A stretch of DNA of 64,000 nucleotides from Euonymus europaeus (Eukaryota; Streptophyta; Magnoliopsida; Celastrales; Celastraceae). The translations under genes were made by a program, and so were the position numbers. How positions within the stretch are numbered: the first letter of the stretch is position 1; each line of letters starts with the position of its first letter. The stretch covers positions 14,717,001-14,781,000 of the forward strand of contig OY756971.1 of NCBI GenBank assembly GCA_963580455.1, written 5' to 3'. The notes beneath the pieces are model-generated. The model was not told where the DNA came from. It saw only the letters and a program-made list of their open reading frames with translations, and ran no database searches. Of the stretch, positions 11,213 to 23,333 are shown piece by piece.

Positions 11213-13327
11213 TGTTGGGATGATGTCCTAAAAACATACCATGTAAAGACAATTCTGAAATTCAAGAATGAACATTTTATGATTGCATTTGTGTTTTACA
11301 TGTTTTATTTTAAATATTTCATTTATATGTGAATGTTATATGAAGGTCTAAGGATGTTAGATATGTGAATCTTGGATACTCAGATACACTTGAAGTTTGA
11401 GTATAGATTGACACAAGATTCATTATTACATTCTAAATCATTAGTCACAACCAGATTAACAAAGTTAGGCACTCTGTTGATATAGGTTGTAGTGCATGGA
11501 GATCTCCAATTATGGGAATGGTTTGTCTTGACCGTTTGAGAGGATTCTCATATTGGTGCACTAGTGTATATGTGGACATATATATTGACGGACTTACATA
11601 GGAATGAACAACCAGAAATGTGCTATCAAAGAGTTGTTCATCCTATAGCTGTGGGAGTACGGTATATCTCAAGCTTGAGTAGGTCAATACGTTTATACTT
11701 ATAGCGTATGCATTTTGATTCATCAATAAGTGAGACACGCACTATTGTCAAAATCTTGATGACTAGGATGTATGCCACTAGGGTATAAGCGCATACCTAA
11801 AAAATAGTCATTCATGTACTTTCGGTTACGGAAGTGTAAGCACCCATCTGAGAGGTTCAAATTAATCTATCTAGAAACTATGCGTAGTAATTCTAACGAA
11901 TCAAGCATTGTGAATTAAATTGATTGACGGGTCAATTTAATACGCTTAGAGGATAGATATAAAGGAATCTGGAGCTCAGAGAAAATATGGATTTTGGAGT
12001 GTTCGATAGTACGAATGGATTCACTCCATCTTACCGGGTGTTGGAGGAGGATATGCAAGTACATTTCCCATAGGTCAGGGACAGGTTTGTAATTAAGGAA
12101 AAGCCTCGATGTAAGAATCATACATATTGGGGAGTGCATCCAAAGTTCAGGTAGTGTCAGACGAACATTGGATTGATATATTATTCCTAGTCATAGGGCT
12201 TGACGGTAAAGAATAATATTTCAGGAGCCACAATATGTATGTCCTGTAGAGTCCCCTTGGTAGCCCTAATAATCTCTTATCCTATTTAAGGAAGATCGGT
12301 TATTGGGAAAGTTACAAGAATAATATTTGTGTAACGAATAGATTTAATTTTATTGGGTTTTGGTTTTCCAATGATAACCCTAAGATAAAATTATTTTTGT
12401 TGAGATATACAAAATTCTTGTAAGAGTATTTATGAAAATTAATAAGTCTCAAAATTGTGATTTAGATTGTAAAATAAATATTTTACATAATCAAAATTAA
12501 AATCAAGAATGGACCAAGGAACAAATAATATTTGAGCCTTGAATTCTTGAAGTATTGGGCTGAAGAAAAACCTAGAGGTCTAATGAGATTGGATCAGATT
12601 CTATGGATTTTTGCTTTGGGCCAAACTAGGCCCAAATCATGCTTTGCAAAAGCAAGGCACGGCTGTCCCAATAAAAAGAATGACCAACGTTTGGTCTTTT
12701 CCTAGTTCCTTATGGTTTACGAAAACAAAGCCAAAAAGGAGACGTGTTAACTTTGGATATAAATACATCACTTATCTCTCTCATATAGGAGTCTTTTTAA
12801 CACTAAAAAAAAGGGGCTGCCGTGTGTGTAATTTGGGGTTCACTACCAATTGGTGATTTGCTTTGCTCGTTCGCAAGGAGATTGAAGGGAATTCCAAGGA
12901 AACGACGCAGGCCGTTCTTGGTGATCCGTTCGTTGCTCTACAAATCGGTGGTTCGTGATCAAGGAGTCTAGATTGTGATCAAGTGTTGGGTTCGTGATCA
13001 AGGAGTCTAGATCGTGATCAAGTGTTGAGTTCGTGATCAAGACGGATAGCACATTGGACCTTAATAGTGAAGAGGTTGGTATTAATCTTCTAACCTTCTT
13101 CATGCTATGATTGTATGTTTAGATCTAAGAATTATTTTGTATGAAATTAATACTAGAAACATGCTAGGATTAATTACAAAATTAATTGGATCTAGGATAA
13201 CACACATGATAGACGTGTAGCACGTTAGGGTTGTATGACTTCCGATTAAATTTTTGATTTGTACCTATGCTAAGAACGATCCATAAAACGCTTCCGCATG
13301 TTCTAAAATTTATTTTAGCAACCAACA
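11213..13327 (+). repeat. 5' LTR of element C (2115 bp)
   Basis: Starts tgttgggatgatgtcc and ends agcaaccaaca. It matches 21186-23333 with roughly 5 percent differences in the first 200 bases by eye. Relative to the other two copies it has a small deletion near 12296, where the 3' LTR has an extra gatcgacaaaattcacc-like block. Confidence 0.93.
12758..12765 (+). promoter_or_regulatory. Candidate TATA box of element C LTR
   Basis: TATAAATA occurs at the same relative place in the 5' LTR and in the 3' LTR (22764-22771), about 570 bp before each LTR end. Conservation in both LTRs and the match to the plant TATA consensus suggest the RNA start site lies 25-35 bases further on, beside catatagg. 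No transcript evidence is available. Confidence 0.5.
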
Positions 13328-13329
13328 AA

Positions 13330-13342
13330 TGGTATCGGAGCC
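13330..13342 (+). other. Primer-binding site of element C, initiator tRNA-Met type
   Basis: tggtatcggagcc lies two bases after the LTR end. It equals the usual copia site TGGTATCAGAGCC except for G at position 8. Confidence 0.85.
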
Positions 13343-14999
13343 GAACTTAGTGTGTATTAAATCAAGATTTAATTAAAAGATTCACTTGAAAATAATAGTG
13401 CGCTAGATTGGTGCCTAGGGTGTGAGATTATTTTGTGAATGTTTGGATGCCACTAACCATTGTTTTTCAGCCCTAAGATACTGTACTAATCTGGTATATT
13501 ATTGTAATAATTTTAGTTTTGGGTATGGCCACATAGGTTCGTGTTTAGAGCCTATGTGATGTCTTTTTTGTAAAGCTGTTAATGTGCAGTTTTTATTTTT
13601 TTTCTTTGCTTTAAATTCATTATAATCACTTGTAAGCCTCCCCGGAGGTATAGGACTTTATGTACTATTTTATGGTGATGTTATGGATGAAGAAGCATTA
13701 AGAAAAAGATGCAAAAATGTGCAGAAATATTGCAGTAACCAAAGCTATGCGCAAGCGCGACAGAAAATCCAGATTTGCGCTTGGACTGTTCCTATGGGTT
13801 GTTTTGGTATGCAACTCAATCTTTTGGGTAACCGAAATAATTCCTAGCTAGGTAACACTCCTGGACAGCCGCTGGAAGTTGCCTTTGTGCATTCATGGTG
13901 GAGTTTGACACGTAGCAAAATCTCATACACGAAGAGTCCTACATCGCCAATGACAAGGGTTTTTTTCTAGGCTTTTGAATTGCGTTTGGAGAAGATTTTT
14001 GGCACGTTGACATCATGAAGATCAGCTTAGTTACAGTATCATTTTTTTCTATATTTGCTTTATTTAATTATGCTTTTGCTTATGTGAATGGATGTATGAT
14101 TAAATTGGCATGTCATGTAGACAAGTCAAGGCACCTGGCTTATTAGGTGTGACATTGACATCTAATATGGTATATGTAATTGCGTGATTGAAAAAACATA
14201 ACATGGCATAATTTAATAGTTTAAAGATTTAGGCTAATCACCTAATTAATCTATTTGAATAAATTATTATGTTTAATCATGTGGAATTACATAATGAGTT
14301 AAAGATTAAAGGTTGATCTAAGCCACTTTGGATCATAAGGTAATCTTCAACTAGAAAAACCCTATTAATAAATTATTGAGTGGGAGAGGCTTATATCTCC
14401 AAGTTATGACCCAAGGCTTCCCAAAGGTTGATCCTTGCTAGTGCATATAAGCTTACTCGTGTTGCATGCGCAACCCCCCTTAGGGATGGAGATTATATGC
14501 TAGATCTAGTGGGAGGATTTTAGCAGATATTTTAATTGTTATTTGTAGATGGGTGTTTACTCGTGTTGCATGCGCAAACCCCCTTTGGGATGGAGTATCC
14601 ATTAAGTACAATAGTGGAATTAAAAAGCTAATAGCCTAAGCGCAAATGTGAAAGTTTACTCGTGTTGCATGCGCAATCCCCTTTTGGATGGAATTTTCAC
14701 AATGAGCGACTTGAAAAGGTTAAACCTTGGTTTACACTCAACCTATTAAGGAGCCAAACATAATAGCGATCAAAAGGGTTCAAGAAACCCAAAAGGCTAG
14801 ATACTTGAGTTTGTTTTGACCAAGAGTGACTTGGGTCAACTAGACAAGAAATTGTAGTTGGTCAACTTGCTATTACATGAATTTATATTGTAAATGTTTA
14901 GGTTTTTATTGCTATATAAATGTGTAAAAAGTTTTAAAATAATAATAATAATAATTGGAGCATTCATCTAATGCATGTTTAAATGTTTATGAATTTCAG
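13343..14999 (+). other. Leader of element C with three conserved repeats
   Basis: 1.65 kb without a long ORF between the primer site and the gag ATG. Near 14453, 14556 and 14655 it carries three copies of a motif beginning ttactcgtgttgcatgcg, each followed by a C-run and a G-run that could pair (CCCCCTT then GGGATGG). Spacing is about 100 bases. The rest shows no recognisable feature. The repeats may be an RNA structure used in packaging or translation, which is inference. Confidence 0.6.
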
Positions 15000-17282
15000 A
15001 TGACGACTTTCTCTCCTATTGCTTCCATATTGAATGAAAACAAATTGACTGGACCAAATTATGTTGACTGGAAAAGAAACTTGGACATAGTGCTCACCTC
15101 AGGTGGGTACAACTATGCCCTCGTTGAAGTCTGTCCTGAGTTGGGACCCGATCCAACTGAACAGAAGAGACTAGCTCAAGAAAAGTGGATTAAGGCTGAT
15201 AAGATGGCCAAGTGCTATATCTTAGCGTCTCTTACGCCTGTCTTGTAGAAGCAACATGAGTCCATGATAACAGCTGCAGATATGATCTACAGTTTGCATG
15301 AAATGTTTGCCCATACTACTTGTCTCGCAAGACAGCAGGCGATAAGAAAGTTGATGAACACCAAGCAAGTTGAGCGAGCACCTGTGAGAGAGCATATGCT
15401 CAAAGTCATGGGTTATCTCTATGAAGCCCTAGATCTTGGTGCTGAAATCGACGCAACCACGCAGACAAATATGATCTTGGAGACCCTCTCTAGTTCCTTT
15501 GCTCAGTTCAAGTTGAATTTCGGCATGAACAAGATGGAGATGACTCTTCCAGTGCTCATGAAAGAACTCCAATCTGCTGAGGAGATCATGGGAAAGAAAG
15601 AGCAAGCTCACTTTACTACTGCTTCTAATTCTAAGCCCAAGAATAAGAAGAAGAAGCAAATTGCTACAGTTGCCAAAGGAGCTCAAAAGAAAAAGAGCAA
15701 GGTTGCAAAAGGGAAAGGAAAATGCTTTCATTGCAACCAGAAGGGGCACTGGAAGAGTGATTGCCCAAAGTTTCTAAGCAAGAAGAAAACTGAGGGTAAG
15801 ACCTTTTATATTGAGACTTGTTTAGTGGTTGATTCTACAAATTCCTGGGTTGTAGACACTGGAGCCACTACTCATATTTGCAATTCTTTGCAGGGGTTTC
15901 AGGAAACCAGGAAACTCAATGAAGGGGAGATCACAATTCAAATTGCTTCAAGAGCTAGGATAGGAGCATCTAGTTTAGGAGTAGTTACTCTAGATTTTGG
16001 ATGTAATAAATATTTAGTTTTGAACGATTGCCTATTTCTTCCAAACGTTGCAAGGAATTTAGTTTCAATTACTTTCTTAATTTTTGAAGGGTATGAGATA
16101 TCTTTACGTTCTAATGTTACAATTAGTAGAAATGGAAAAGATATATGCTCTGGAACAATGATAGGCAACCTCTATTATTTACATCCACGATCCTATAATG
16201 ATGCTAGTGCCATGCATACTGAATCTAAAAAGGGAACAGCCGAATCTAATGAAGAGACTCTTTGGCATTTACGACTTGGTCACATTAACCAAACAAGAAT
16301 CAACAGGCTAATTCATGATGGGTCTCTTGGCCCATTAGACATGAATAAGATGCCACAATGTCGATCTTGTTTAGACGATAAAATGACCAAAAGGTCGTTT
16401 AAGTCCAAAGGCCTTAGAGCTTCTAAGTTACTTGAATTGGTGCATACTGATGTAGGTGGTCCAATGACAGTTCAAGCTCGTGGAGGTTTTGAGTACTTCA
16501 TTACTTTTACTGATGACTACTCTAGGTATGGATGTATTTATCTAATGCGCCGTAAGTCTGATGCATTTGACAAGTTCAAAGAATTCAAGGCCTATGCGGA
16601 GAACCAATTAGATAAACGCATCTAAGCTATGCGGTCTGACCGTGGTGGCGAATACATGCTAGGTGAGTACAAGCAGTATCTAGCAGATAATGACATAGTT
16701 TCTCAGCTCTCTGCACCTAGAACGCCTCAGTAGAACGGGGTTGCAGAAAGGAGAAACAAAACTCTTTTAGAGATGTCAAGATGCATGATGTGTCATGCAA
16801 CTCTTCCTGAGTCATTTTGGGGATATGCTCTAGAAAATGCTGCACATATCTTAAACTTGGTACCGTTTAAGTCAGTACCTAAGACACCCCATGAGATGTG
16901 GATTGGACGAAATCTGATCTTAGGAACCTCAAAGTTTGGGGATGTCCAGCTTATGTACTAGCAGATAGGACAACCAAGTTTGGGCCCAGATCTGTGCTAT
17001 GTTATTCGGTAGGATTTCCAAAAGGGACTCGTGGTGGCTATTTCTACAATCCCGAGAGTCAAAAAGTATTTGTTAGCACAAATGCTAGATTCTTAGAAGA
17101 GGAATGTATAAATAGTGGTGAACCAAGAAAGGTGGTTTTGCATGAACAGGAATCTAATGATTCACAATCCAGTTCAACACAAGTAGTAGATGATGAACAC
17201 ATTACTGAACCTATTTTAGATGCAACACAGGAGCTTCGTCGCAGTGGGAGGGTTTCACGACAACCCGACAGATACATGTTCA
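15000..17282 (+). pseudogene. gag-pol: Element C gag, protease and integrase, broken
   Basis: ATG at 15000 starts gag (MTTFSPIASILNENK). TAG at 15246-15248 replaces a Gln codon. The CCHC knuckle CFHCNQKGHWKSDC lies at about 15723-15764. Protease has the active site DTGA near 15855. The GAG-pre-integrase zinc region (HLRLGH, then CRSC) lies near 16264-16370. The integrase core has HTDVGGP (near 16443), TAA at 16623-16625, SDRGGEY (near 16637), TAG at 16731-16733 and NGVAERRN. A frameshift near 16905 precedes KVWGCPAYVL. The segment ends in the Arg/Ser-rich linker before RT, where the solo LTR is inserted at 17283. Each early stop is one base away from the expected Gln or Lys codon. Confidence 0.88.
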
Positions 17283-19547
17283 TGTTGGTTGCTAAAATAA
17301 TTTTAGAACATGCGGAAGCATCTTACGGATCGTTCTTAGCATAGGTACAAATCAAAAATTTAATCGGAAGCCAAAACAATCGTAGATTGTTACACGCCTA
17401 TCAAGTGTTATCCTAGATCCAATTAATTTTGTAATTAATCCTAGCATGCTTCTAGTATTAATTTCATACAAAATAATTGTTAGATCTAAACATACAATCA
17501 TGGCATGAAGAAGGTTAGAAGAAGAATACCAACCTCTTTACTATCGAGGTCCAACGTGCTATCCGTCTTGATCACGAACTCAACACTTGATCACGAACAC
17601 ACGATCGGATCTTGAACACACCCTTTGTTTGATCACACCTCTTGATCACGAACCACCAATTTAGAAAACAAGAATTACCAAGAATAGCCTATGTTGTTTC
17701 CTAGGTATTCTCTTTAATCTCCTTGCGAAAAAGCAAAGCAAAAAACCCAATTGGTAGTGAACCAAAAGAATCTCACACGGCCACCTCTCTAGGAACACTC
17801 GGCTCCTTTTTATTGGAAAAATAACTTGGTTGTTTTTTCTTGAATGAATCACACGGCCAGCCCTTTTTATTTTATAAAACAAAACCTTTTCATTGTGTTA
17901 AAAAAGTCTCCTTTTAGGTTTTGTTTTCCTAATCCAAATGGAATTAGGAAAAAAAAACAAAACCGGTGGCCATCCTTATCCATTCATAGAAAAATTGTTG
18001 TGTTTATATATATATAACAAATCATTATTTGAGTTGACTTCTAATCCCAATTGGATTCAAAGCCAAAACAAATATGGAATACTTTTAACAAGCATAATCG
18101 GAGCCCAAATTATCCACAATGGGCCGGCCATATATTGCTATGCAATAACATGGTTTAAGCCTAGCTTGGCCCAATATTTCAAGAATTCAAGGCTCAAATT
18201 TGTTTTGTTCCTTGGTCCATTCTTGACTTTAATTTGTTTTTGATTATGTAAAATATTTATTTTACAATCTAAATCAAAACTCCGAGATTTGTTATTTTTA
18301 CATAAATACACTTACAAGAATTTTGTATATCTTAACAAAAACAATTTTATCTTAGGGTTATCTTTGGAAAAACAAAACCCAATAAAATTGTATCTATTTG
18401 TTATACAAATTCCATTCTTGTAACTTTTCCAACAACCGTTGTGATATGATAAATTTTGCCGATCTTCCTTAAATAGGACAAGAGAATATATAGAGCTACC
18501 AAGGGGACTCCGCAGGACATACATATTGTGGCTCCCGAAATATTATTATTTACCGTCAAACTCTATGACTAGGAATAATATAACAATCCAATGTTCGTCT
18601 GACACTACCTGAACTTTGGATGCACTCCCCAATATGTACGATTCTTACATCGAGGCTTTTCCATAATTAGAAACCTATCCCTGACCTATGGGAAGTGTAC
18701 ATGCATATCCTCCATGCAACACCCGGTAAGATGGAGTGAATTTATTCGTACTATCGAACACTCCAAAATCCATATTTTCTTTGAGCTCCAGATTCCTTTA
18801 TATCTATCCTCTAAGCGTATTAAATTGACCCGTCGATCAATTTAACTCACAACGCTTGATTCGTTAGAATCACTATGCATAGTTTCTAGATAGATTAATT
18901 TGAACCTCTCAGATGGGTGCTTACACTTTCATAACTGAAAGTACATGAATGACTATTTTGTAGGTATGCGCTTATACCCTAGTGGCATACATCCAAATCA
19001 TCAAGATTTTGACAATAGTGCGTGTCTCACTTATTGATGAATCAAAATGCACACGCTATAAGTATAAACGTATTGACCTACTCAAGCTTGAGATATACCG
19101 TACTCCCATAGCTATAGGATGAACAACTCTTTGATAGCACGTTTCTAGTTGTTCATTCCTATGTAAGTCCGTCAATGTATATGTCCACATACACACTAGT
19201 GCACCAATCCGAGAATCCTCTCAAACGGTCAAGACAAACCATTCCCCTAATTGGAGATGTCCATGCACTACAACCTATATCAACAAAGTGCCTAACTTTG
19301 TTAATCTGGTTGTGACTAATGATTTAGAATGTAATAATGAATCTTGTGTCAATCTATACTGACACTTCATGTGTATCTGAGTATCCAAAATTCACATATC
19401 TAACAGCCTTAGACCTTCATAGAACATTCACATATAAATGAAATATTTAAAATAAAACATTTAAAACACAAATGCAATCATAAAATGTTCATTCTTGAAT
19501 TTCAGAATTGTATTTACATGGTATGTTTTTAGGACATCATCCCAACA
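17283..19547 (-). repeat. Solo LTR of element C family, inverted, inside C pol
   Basis: On the + strand it starts tgttggttgc and ends catcccaaca, the exact reverse of C's LTR ends, and it is flanked on both sides by gttca (17278-17282 and 19548-19552). It is about 2265 bp, the size of a full LTR of this family, with no interior. The flanking pol reading is continuous across it, from the linker RRSGRVSRQPDRY to the RT side. So a second copy inserted here and later lost its interior by LTR-LTR recombination. A minus-strand TATA-like run is at about 18003-18017. Confidence 0.93.
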
Positions 19548-21170
19548 GTTCATTGGAGAGTCATTTATGGCAGTTTCTGATGAACTTGAGTCGGATCCTA
19601 CTACAAACGAAGAAGCAGTTACCGATGTCGATTCAGACCATTGGCAAAAAGCAATGGAATCCGAGTTGGAGTCCATGCACTCCATCGAAGTTTGGGATCT
19701 TGTAGATATACCTGCTGGAGTAAAATCCATTGGGTGTAAGTGGGTATACAGGAGAAAGAGAGGAGTAGATGGAAAGGTTGAAACCTTTAAAGCAAGGTTG
19801 GTGGCGAAGGGTTATACCCAAAAGGAGGGTATTGACTATGAGGAGACCTTCTAACCAGTAGCCATGCTTAAGTCCATCAGAATACTTCTCGCCATATCAG
19901 CTCACTTCGATTTTGAGATATGGCAGATGGATGTCAAGACTGCTTTCCTGAATGGCAATCTTGACGAGTGTATCTACATGATGCAACCCAACGAATTTAT
20001 TGCTAAGAGCCAGGAAAATATGGTTTGCAAGCTTAAGAGGTCTATTTATGGACTTAAGCAAGCATCTAGATCTTGGAACATACGCTTTGATCAGGCGATT
20101 AAATCCTACGGATTTCATCAGAATCCTGATGAACCGTGTGTATACAAGAGATTGGATGGTAAGAACATTGTGTTCTTGATTCTCTATGTGGATGACATAT
20201 TGCTTATTGGAAATGAAGTAGCGACATTGTCATCAGTTAAAATTTGGTTATCTAATCAGTTTAGCATGAAAGACCTAGGAGAAGCGAGCTATGTTCTAGG
20301 CATCAAGCTAACCCGAGATCACGGATCTAGAACTTTAGCTCTATCTCAATCTACTTACATAGAAAAGATATTGGTCAAGTATGCAATGCAAGACTCCAGG
20401 AAAGGTTTGTTGCCTTTTAGACATGGAGTTCCTCTTTCTAGGGACGACTGTCCTAAGACAGAAGAAGAAAGGCAACAAATGAGTAAGGTACCATATGGTT
20501 TGGCAGTTGGTAGTCTCATGTACGCCATGCTATGCACTAGACCAGATATTTGTTATGCAGTAGGATTGGTCAGCAGATATCAATCTAATCCAGGAATGCA
20601 TCACGGACAGCGGTAAAGCATATATTCAAGTATCTTCAGAGAACGAAAGATTATATGCTTGTTTACCATAGTGATGAGATCATTCCAGTGGGCTATACTG
20701 ATTCAGACTTTCAGGCAGACAAGGACCCCAGGAGATCCACGTCTGGTTATGTATTTACCCTTGGTGGTAGAGCCATTAGTTGGAGGAGTGTGAAGCAAAC
20801 TTGCATCACAGACTCCACCATGGAAGCTGAATATGTGGCAGCATCAGATGCTGCAAAAGGAGGCTGTATGGTTAAAGACATTCCTCTTAGAATTGGAGGT
20901 AGTTCCTAATATTGTGAGGCCTATGACCCTATATTGTGACAATAAGGGTGCCATAGCTCAAAGTAAGGAACCTCGCTATCACAGTAAAGGGAACCACATT
21001 GAACGCAAGTTCCATTTGATAAGGGAGGTCATGCAGTGAAAGGAAGTGGAGATACTAAAGATAACCTCTTTACATAATTTGGCAGATCCATTCACAAAGG
21101 CCCTTACTGGAAAGAGCTTTACAGCTCATGTTGAGGGGATGGGTGTTAGGATACTCTAGTAGTATGTTCT
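19548..21170 (+). pseudogene. pol: Element C reverse transcriptase and RNase H, broken
   Basis: Reading resumes after the solo LTR with a conserved pre-RT region (WQKAMESELESM, then GCKWVYRRK). TAA at 19852-19854 stands where Ser is expected in ETFSPVAM. RT has QMDVKTAFLNG and the catalytic YVDD at 20185-20196. A frameshift near 20610 and another near 20870 break RNase H, whose motifs GYTDSDFQ (near 20692), TMEAEYVA (near 20818) and LYCDNKGAIA (near 20929) are still seen. The end LHNLADPFTKAL lies near 21070-21105. A short stretch with ggggatggg before the 3' LTR at 21186 includes the polypurine primer. Confidence 0.88.
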
Positions 21171-21185
21171 TTAGTCATGGGAGTT

Positions 21186-23333
21186 TGTTGGGATGATGTC
21201 CTAAAAACATACCATGTAAATACAATTCTGAAATTCAAGAATGAACATTTTATAATTGCATTTGTGTTTTAAATGTTTTATTTTAAATATTTCATTTATA
21301 TGTGAATGTTCTATGAAGGTCTAAGGCTGTTAGATATGTGAATTTTGGATACTCAGATACACATGAAGTGTCAGTATAGATTGACACAAGATTCATTATT
21401 ACATTCTAAATCATTAGTCACAACCAGATTAACAAAGTTAGGCACTCTGTTGATATAGGTTGTAGTGCATGAAGATCTCCAATTATGGGAATGGTTTGTC
21501 TTGACCATTTGAGAGGATTCTCAGATTGGTGCACTAGTGTATATGTGGACATATACATTGACGGAATTACATAGGAATGAACAACCAGAAATGTGCTATC
21601 AAAGAGTTGTTCATCTTATAGCTGTGGGAGTACGATATATCTCAAGCTTGAGTAGGTCAATACGTTTATACTTATAGCGTATGCATTTTGATTCATCAAT
21701 AAGTGAGACACGCACTATTGTCAAAATCTTGATGACTAGGATGTATGCCACTAGGGTATAAGCGCATACCTAAAAAATAGTCATTCATGTACTTTCGGTT
21801 ACGGAAGTGTAAGCACCCATCGGAGCGGTTCAAATTAATCTATCTAGAAACTATGTGTAGTAATTCTAACGAATCGAGCGTTGTGAATTAAATTGATCGA
21901 CGGGTCAATTTAATACGCTTAGAGGATAGATATAAAGGAATCTGGAGCTCAGAGAAAATATGGATTTTGGAGTGTTCGATAGTACGAATGGATTCACTCC
22001 ATCTTACCGGGTGTTGCATGGAGGATATGCAAGTACATTTCCCATAGGTCAGGGACAGATTTCTAATTAAGGAAAAGCCTCGATGTAAGAATCGTACATA
22101 TTGGGGAGTGCATCCAAAGTTCAGGTAGTGTCAGACGAACATTGGATTGATATATTATTCCTAGTCATAGGGCTTGACGGTAAAGAATAATATTTTAGGA
22201 GCCACAATATGTATGTCCTGCAGAGTCTCTCCTTGGTAGCCCTAATAATCTCTTGTCCTATTTAAGGAAGATCGAAGATCGACAAAATTCACCATATCAC
22301 AACTGTTATTGGGAAAGTTACAAGAATAATATTTGTGTAACGAATAGATATAATTTTATTGGGTTTTGGTTTTCCAATGATAACCCTAAGATAAAATTAT
22401 TTTTGTTGAGATATACAAAATTCTTGTAAGAGTATTTATGAAAATTAATAAGTCTCAAAATTTTGATTTAGATTGTAAAATAAATATTTTACATAATCAA
22501 AATTAAAATCAAGAATGGTCCAAGGAACAAATAATATTTGAGCCTTGAATTCTTGAAGTATTGGGCTGAAGGAAAACCTAGAGGTCTAATGAGATTGGAT
22601 TGGATTCTATGGATTTTTGCTTTGGGCCAAACTAGGCCCAAATCATGCTTTGCAAAAGCAAGGCACGGCTGTCCCAATAAAAAGAATGACCAACGTTTGG
22701 TCTTTTCATAGTTCCTTATGTATTTGGAAAACAAAGCCAAAAAGGAGACTTGTTAACTTTGGATATAAATACATCACTTACCTCTCTCATATAGGAGTCT
22801 TTTTAACACTAAAAAAAAGGGGGCTGCCGAGTGTGTAATTTGGGGTTCACTACCAATTGGTGATTTGCCTTGCTCGTTCACAAGGAGATTGAAGGGAATT
22901 CATAGGAGACAACACAGGCCGTTCTTGGTTATCCGTTCGTTGCTCTACAAATCGGTGGTTCGTGATCAAGGAGTCTAGATATGATCAAGTGTTGGGTTCG
23001 TGATCAAGGAGTCTAGATCGTGATCAAGTGTTGAGTTCGTGATCAAGACGGATAGCACGTTGGACCTCGATAGTAAAAAGGTTGGTATTAATTTTCTAAC
23101 CTTCTTCATGCTATGATTGTATGTTTAGATCTAAGAATTATTTTGTATGAAATTAATACTAGAAACATGCTAGGATTAATTACAAAATTAATTGGATCTA
23201 GGATAACACACATGATAGACGTGTAGCACGTTAGGGTTGTATGTCTTCCGATTAAATTTTTGATTTGTACCTATGCTAAGAACGATCCATAAAATGCTTC
23301 TGCATGTTCTAAAATTTATTTTAGCAACCAACA
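21186..23333 (+). repeat. 3' LTR of element C (2148 bp)
   Basis: Starts tgttgggatgatgtcc and ends agcaaccaaca, followed by the target duplication ggatg. It carries the same TATA box and the same gtgatcaag-rich stretch near its 3' end (about 22960-23045) as the 5' copy. Confidence 0.93.

Larger units (their letters stand above)
11213..23333 (+). mobile_element. Element C: Ty1/copia retrotransposon inserted in B gag
   Basis: The element is bounded by TGTTGGG at 11213 and ACCAACA at 23333 and flanked by the 5-bp duplication ggatg (11208-11212 and 23334-23338). The uninterrupted target is seen in the related minus-strand gag near 56500. LTRs are 2115 and 2148 bp. The interior has a tRNA-Met-type primer site, a 1.65-kb leader, then gag, protease, integrase, RT and RNase H in copia order. 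Pol is split by a solo LTR of the same family in reverse orientation (17283-19547). Several stops and frameshifts make it non-autonomous. I do not assign a copia lineage. Confidence 0.93.

Noticed and set aside
12843..13103. Minus-strand ORF with repeated Leu-Asp-Ser-Leu-Ile-Thr-Asn units
   Set aside because: Arises from gtgatcaag repeats near the end of the copia LTR; present only as LTR sequence, with no coding sign.
17938..18243. 101-codon + strand ORF within the inverted LTR
   Set aside because: The same LTR sequence in the two other copies is not open in this frame, so it is a chance frame.
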